64,000 nucleotides of DNA from Hofstenia miamia. Lineage: Eukaryota > Xenacoelomorpha > Acoela. The notes below the pieces were generated by a model. The model did no database searches and was not told where the DNA came from. It saw only the letters and a list, made by a program, of their open reading frames with translations. The position numbers and the translations under genes are program-made. Below, piece after piece: positions 58,594 through 64,000 of the stretch. Each line of letters begins with the position of its first letter. The first letter of the stretch is position 1. Location of the stretch: NCBI GenBank assembly GCA_004352715.1, contig SCFE01000101.1, forward strand, positions 548,568-612,567, in the 5' to 3' direction.

Positions 58594-59924
58594 TCAAAAA
58601 AATGGATTGAAAAGTACTAGCAATTAAAATGTCTTGAAATGAAAATCACGTATTCACAGAAATGAAGGACTTTTAAATTTATATTTATTCTCAATAAGTT
58701 ATTCACAGGACTTCGATGTCTTTGAATATAAAATTCTCTTCTAATCTCACGTTTCATCTTCCCAGAATTTACAAATCTACGTCCACTGCCAACTTCTTTT
58801 ATCGAATAATTTCTTCTGCTAATTTTATAATTCAACATCTTGGCATAATCTATGATCTCATCCTTCTTATTTCAAGCTACAACTCTTAGCATATTTCCAA
58901 AATCTATGTGTAAGCATATATTTCTCAAGTGCAGCTCCTTTTCCTGTTTTTTTTAATTAAGGTTCTCATTTGTAAATATTTTTTGCAGGAGCTAAAGAAT
59001 AATATTATTACTGTGGAGATGCTAAACTGAATTCCTTCCTATGCAAAGCCTAAATTTCTTAAATTTTAAAAGATTTGATGCAAAAATAATTCTAGAATTG
59101 TCTCCTATCAATGATGTAATTGATAATTTTCCATGCACATCTGCGCACAAAGCCGTAGCCATCCTAGAAAATTTGAAAGTGAATAGTATTGTCACGGGAT
59201 TTATTAATTTATATAATAAAATTGTCATTTATAAACAAACGATCTTAGAGTGGTTGTCCGTGGGGTACACAGGCTTGCATATGGAAAAATGATTCTCTTC
59301 CATTTCAATTACATTTCCACAACTAATTTTAAAACAATTCCATAGTTTTCCATTAATTTCCACATCTTTCCATTACTCTTAAAGCTAGTAATAAAGTTTC
59401 TGCGGGACCAGAATTTTATAATTTTATTGGGTTAAGTTCCATTTAGTCTCACTGGATTTGAACCTATTTTAATAGGATAACATTTTTTGGTCCGATAGTC
59501 CCATTAGTATCACGGCATAACTTCAAAATTAGAAAAATTACGATGGTTCAAGGTTCTTCATTTTGATACTAGTTCTATGTTATTCCCAGTCCCCTGTGTC
59601 TGAGACCAGTAAATCGCATGGGACTGAGCGGTCTCGTAGATCCCTATTAGTGTATCGTCAAATTGACTATAATGTGAACAGATATTACAATTCAATTCAA
59701 ACACCTGCAATACTTGGTTTGGTTGAAACTGCTAAGTGTACACAAATGGCGTCTAATTATTTCACTTAATTTCAGTTCCAGTCCTGTTCAAAATCCAAAT
59801 AAAATTAAATAATTGAAAGTCATATATGCATGGCGATGATGTATGAAATATTTATTCAGTAAACTCATACGCATCACAAGCTTTCTGAAGATAATAATAA
59901 TAATTGCTGTGGCATTCAATATAG
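58594..59924. other. Stretch without a supported gene
   Basis: Contains the copy of 53083-53190 at 58985-59085. About 59310-59480 is rich in TTCCATT words (low-complexity TE debris of the word-array type). No coding sequence recognised. Confidence 0.45.
58985..59085. repeat. Sequence shared with 53083-53190
   Basis: See the partner: AGCTAAAGAATAATATTATT, TTCCTTCCTATGCAAAGCC and AAAAGATTTGATGCAAAAAT in the same order. It suggests an older relative of the piggyBac element once lay here, or a third repeat present in both. Confidence 0.7.
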
Positions 59925-60257
59925 TGATGTGCGGGCCGCCTGTTCAACACTGAGGCCGCCCATGGCCCGCCCAGGCGTGATTTCATTATTTACCTGTAAA
60001 TTACTCCAGTTCCAATAAAAACATTACTATCAGCTGTTAAATTTACCTGTGGTAGATTTGAGATATAGTAAAGTTGTGATTTGAGATATAGCAAGCAGAA
60101 TTGTAAACAGAGATATTGTGTTTTGAGATATAGTAAACAGAATAGACTTACAATACTTTTATCTTTTCTTCTCTATGCCAGCCCGTGGCCCGCCCGTTAA
60201 GATCTTAGATCGCCCGTTAAAATTTTAATCCACCCGAGCCCGCGGGTAACGGGCCGC
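59925..60257. mobile_element. Word-array TE with CCCGC words, right tip lost
   Basis: The left tip GTGATGTGCGGGCCGCCTG and the right part AACGGGCCGCCCG are inverted relatives, but the last few bases at the right tip are missing where Tc1 copy 2 begins. GGCCCGCCC words lie at both ends around an AT-rich core. Confidence 0.65.
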
Positions 60258-61162
60258 CCGACTTGTAGAGCGACTTCGAAGTGCTGTCGGGGATATCAGC
60301 AGACGTTTCACTTCTGACAACATCATTGCCCCCAATGCAAAGTCCGGAAGACCTCCAAAACCTCCCAATCAGCTCTTGTGTGCCTTTCAAAGCGAAATTC
60401 CAGGAAGAATTCAGAGGAACTTCGGAAGGAATGAGCTGATGGACTGCAAGAACTGTGTGAAACATCCTGAAAAAGTACTCCATTGGGACTTTCGTGGCAA
60501 CCAGAAAGCTATTCTTAACCTCAAAGGAAAGATTACGCCGGGTGAGATGGGCCATGTCATACCACAAAAGAAATGAAGAATTTCTTCCACAATAATGGGG
60601 TTGCTATCCTTGATGACTGGCCTTGCCAAACTCCAGAACTTAACATTATCGAAAATATGTGGAAAGAGGTTAAATATCGAATTGGACAGCATACTCTTCA
60701 CACTGAGGACGAGCTGTGGTCCGCAATAAAGAAAGAATTTTATTCAATTCCCAACAGCTTTATTAAAAGACGTTTTGCTTCAATCCCTGATCGCCTTGAA
60801 GCTGTTATTCGCTCAAAGGGACACCCTACAAAATATTAGAAGAGAGAATTTTGTTGCTAAGTGCTTATAATGCATCAATTATTAATTTATGTATCTTATT
60901 TTGAATTTGCTTTTTTCGTATTTACTCATTTGTAAAATTTTTTTCAGGTGGCTGAATACATTTTTCCAATACAAGTTTTCTAATTTTGATTAAAAATTAA
61001 TGGCCAATTGTTATTCTACATATTTTATGGTATTAGACATACAGATTTTCCTTTTTCAATGAAAGTAACACTTAGTTATAATCTTAGGCACACTTTATCC
61101 AATGAATGTTCATTATTTATTCAAAGTAGCAAGGTGGTCGAATACATATTTCCAATACTGTA
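60258..61162 (+). mobile_element. Tc1-type transposon relic, copy 2 (5'-truncated, internally deleted)
   Basis: Begins inside the family at CCGACTTGTAGAGCG, joined to the CCCGC-word element through the shared bases CCG. The 3' end is complete, with an inner direct repeat (GGTGGCTGAATACATTTTTCC at about 60948) and an outer one ending CCAATACTGTA, about 185 bp apart. Same family as 47055-48183, as shown by nearly identical 3' terminal sequence. Confidence 0.8.
60573..60839 (+). pseudogene. Tc1 transposase C-terminal part with the catalytic Glu
   Basis: 88 open codons: KNFFHNNGVAILDDWPCQTP, then ELNIIENMWKEVKYRIGQH with the third catalytic residue (Glu codon 60651-60653), and a complete C-terminus RSKGHPTKY. 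Upstream, in other frames, are remnants of the second DNA-binding domain. The part with the first catalytic Asp is deleted at about 60540. Not functional alone. Confidence 0.8.
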
Positions 61163-61745
61163 TACATATATAAAATTCGCAGCAGGAACTACCTCAAATT
61201 TTACGGGAAAAAATGTAAAATGTAAACAAAGAATACAGGATTCAAAACATAGTGTTTATTAACCCTAATTAACCTTCACATTTATTACAATTTATGTTGG
61301 TTTTAAAAAAAAACTTCTAAGTGTCTCATATCTCACTATATATAATAAAGATATCTCAAATCTGAAAACACTACTTTTTGCCTCTGCTTTTGAAGCCGTT
61401 TAGTCTACAACACGACGACTTTGACTTGAGTGGTCGATTTACAGAAAACAAATTAGCTGATGATAGTTGATGCTGCTTGAGACTTTAGACTGCTTTATAA
61501 GAAGGCCTTTTTCCAGAACAGCAATAAGTTTTATTTAAAAAATAATTTACCCCAACAACCCAAAGATGTGTCGAAATCCCAGGATACCTAAATGTCATAA
61601 TAAACTTTGAGAAAATTGTTTGTAAAAGCGGACAAACGGTTTGTTATTTTAAGGTCACAATTGACAGAGGGTTAATGTAGAATCTATATAGATTCCAATT
61701 CCTATGGATAATCAAGTTTATATTTAAGGAATTATTTGGCTAGTA
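61163..61745. other. Stretch without a supported gene
   Basis: AT-rich; nothing recognised. Confidence 0.45.
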
Positions 61746-61815
61746 CTAGGGCTGGGAGCGGTTAACCGCAGAGAATTAACCGTAACCACACAGTTTAAAC
61801 AGGTTAACCGCCACT
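61746..61815. mobile_element. Left end of a word-array TE (GGTTAACCG words)
   Basis: CTAGGGCTGGGAGCGGTTAA, then ATTAACCGTAACC and AGGTTAACCGCC. The TAGGGCTGGG tip is typical of hAT derivatives. No right end found. Confidence 0.45.
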
Positions 61816-64000
61816 TATTTCGAAAAAAAATAATGGATACCTAAACATTTTATCAATTTTTTGGAAAAATAATCACATAAACATGTGGTTACGAAGGTGC
61901 TTTATATAAAAAAACGGAGGCGTTCCGAATTACCCCAATGTTCCGATTTACCCCAGTTTACGGTACTTATTATAATTGCGTTATCCTTGGGTAGATCGTC
62001 AAAACATATGCCAAAAAAGAGTGAAGCACATACATGTATTTTTTCTCACTTTTTTATTCTTTTAGATGTAATTTTTAAATTACCTAGTTAGCAAACTCGC
62101 AAATTGTGCTAATAAAGGTCTAGTTCAATTCAACATTAAGATCGAGATTGAACTTCAGTTCTTGATTAACATACACAGTTATGCAATTGATTTCTTGTTA
62201 ACCATTAATAGGACCAAAGTCATTTTGATACCTGACCTAAGCCAATCACATTAGATTTCTCAATATAGGTGCTGGATTGAAAAAACTTTTGAAAAGTTAC
62301 CTTATGACATTCGGAGAAGCTAAGTGAGGGTCTTGTTTTATGCATAAAGAAGCGACGGACGAGAACAATTGATTGTAATTTGGAAGACAGCCAATAGCAA
62401 AGTAGTAGCGCGCTGTGAACATGTACTTGCTCGTTTATAGTTATTGTTATATCGAACCATAACATTTGCTGGCCTCGTTAACAAACAATTAGCTTTAACA
62501 ATACAAACTAATACCATAAAAGATAATAAAGCGTTTTACACGGAGAGAATTAACATAACACACCGATATTAACATTGTTAACGTATTATGAGACAACGAG
62601 ATTTCTTCAGAAAAATAAAAGATTTGTAGGATTTGAGGTAAATCAAATGATATTTTAAAATGAAGTTTAATAAATGATCCAATTCAAAAACTACTATAGT
62701 AAGGTTGAAAGGCTGCAATTTAAAAATCGTATGCGTGCTTCAGTAATCAGAACTAAAAAACCTATTTCCAGAGCCGAGTTCTTATTGGTTTTCAATTTTC
62801 GAGTTGAAAGCCGACTCGAAGTACCTATTGTCCTAGTGTACCCGAGCCCTAAGACTCTACCTAGAAGTTGGTCCGAGGCTGAGAATTCTAGTATACCCAC
62901 CGGCTCACTTTTAAAATATATTCAGGACAATTTATTACTGTTTACCAGTTTAATTGTAGCATTTATTATTACACTAATAAGCTACTTAATAATTATGTCT
63001 TGCTAACCGATCCGAACCGTAACCAAACAAAAAAACGACCCAAATCTTAGTCCGACATTTTATTGGGTTGAGCTTGGCTGTTTTAATATTTTAGTTTGGA
63101 CATGGCTTGGTCAGAAATTTCAGCCCATTTGGAAATATGTCAATTTCTATAGAGCTTTTGTACAATTTCACTTACGCATATCACCCAAAAACATTAATGC
63201 TTATACTTACTGATCGATATCATTATGGAAATTTTAGATCAATGATTGTTATACAAATTTTGTATTTTTTATTCGAAATATTTTACATAGTAAGCCCAAA
63301 TATAATTTTATAGGCATTGTGAAATCAGCAATCAAACGCTTAATTAAGGAAAAAAGACTCACCAAACTAATACCGCTGACCGAAATCATGTTAGTAAACA
63401 TTGATTTTGAAGCTTTACATAATTGGCTGACATTTCCAACGAAGGTAATTTCACCTGAAATGTGCATCAATGCATGCAGTCCTTATCATTGTTTCGAAAG
63501 GAAGAAATGAACATGAATTGGGTCGGGAACGACTTGGGACTGATCTGTACAGAATCTTGGAAAAACAATGAACGAAATTTCAATGAATTTTCGTAAAAAT
63601 TTATACGAATGAACCCAAATAAAGTGAACGCCAAAAAATTTGTAATCAATTGAAGATGTGTTTTTCGCAATATATAGACAGAGAATGGGCGAAGTTGGCA
63701 TTAACATAAATGAAATGGTCTAGGTTAAGGCCTAGATGTGGCCACATTTTTTCTTGAAAAATCTTTTAAAATTGAGGAAAGAATAATTTACGAAAAAGTA
63801 TGAAGGCGTATTCTGAAATAGGTATATTCTATTTTCTTTATGAACGCAAGACTGTATAATATAACTGTACATGGCAATCCGAAAAATATCTGATTTTACC
63901 AAAAAAAACATGGTAAACTCCATCTGAATATATCCAATCAATATCCAAATATATGCGAGCACATTCAACTATACATACAAGATTCAGAATAAAACACTAA
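61816..64000. other. Stretch without a supported gene
   Basis: The longest frame (62674-63006, plus, 110 residues) has a hydrophobic C-terminal segment but no recognisable family. Small patches (about 61915-61970 with TTACCCCA words; 62800-62880; 63010-63060) look like TE debris. Confidence 0.45.

Noticed and set aside
62674-63006. 110-residue frame with a C-terminal hydrophobic segment
   Set aside because: No family match, and the surroundings look like transposon debris. No splice or promoter support.

Overview
This is a window of AT-rich nuclear DNA from an invertebrate animal, most likely a bilaterian. The main evidence is a spliced SoxD-type transcription factor gene on the minus strand with canonical GT/AG junctions. 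The rest is dominated by animal-type mobile elements: Penelope-like, APE-type LINEs, a YMDDLK-type LINE family, Tc1, hAT, P-like and piggyBac. There are many (AT)n arrays, and most assembly gaps abut them. Nothing bacterial or organellar is visible. I cannot name the species.

Layout. 0-1.7 kb holds a terminal-inverted-repeat (TIR) element and a Penelope-like reverse transcriptase relic. 7.2-11.07 kb is a nearly complete LINE whose ORF1, endonuclease and reverse transcriptase lie in one frame, broken only by two stop codons. 12.16-12.28 kb has an exon-like segment of an unidentified host gene. 13.5-17.5 kb has a 1000-N gap, fragments of a YMDDLK-type LINE next to (AAT)n arrays, and a word-array TE end. 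17.5-21 kb is a heavily frameshifted minus-strand LINE. 22.6-24.3 kb is a non-autonomous element with TIRs of roughly 135 bp. 24.66-29.26 kb holds the three coding exons of the SoxD gene (395 codons), with a possible non-coding first exon and CCAAT promoter near 35.5-35.8 kb. 30.5-32.0 kb is a 788-bp duplication with a single N at its junction, probably two alleles joined in assembly.

36-64 kb is an insertion-rich region. The most interesting pattern is a set of hAT-like elements or ends (36.6, 39.2, 40.7, 45.1, 49.2 and 59.9 kb, with partial ends at 16.7, 37.3, 46.65 and 61.75 kb). Most carry short inverted ends, and both ends are packed with one short word, different in each element: GAGCC, GATTAATC, GGATC, CGGGTA, GACCCA, CCCGC and others. 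Three have 8-bp flanking duplications (one exact, two at 7 of 8), and one contains a relic of the hAT dimerisation domain. At 49-50.7 kb there is a three-level nest. A 151-bp tandem repeat is split by a hAT element with a 7-of-8 target duplication. That element is in turn split by a 739-bp P-like element with 26-bp perfect TIRs and a 170-codon open frame that starts inside the TIR. A piggyBac relic with TTAA flanks lies at 51.83-53.28 kb. Two complementary relics of one Tc1 family with IR/DR-type ends lie at 47.06-48.18 and 60.26-61.16 kb. 54.6-58.6 kb is a mosaic of YMDDLK-type LINE fragments, an SGNH-esterase fragment and a 693-bp tandem duplication.

The host genes supported are SoxD and the single unassigned exon. 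The remainder is repeats, decayed elements and AT-rich sequence in which I see no gene.
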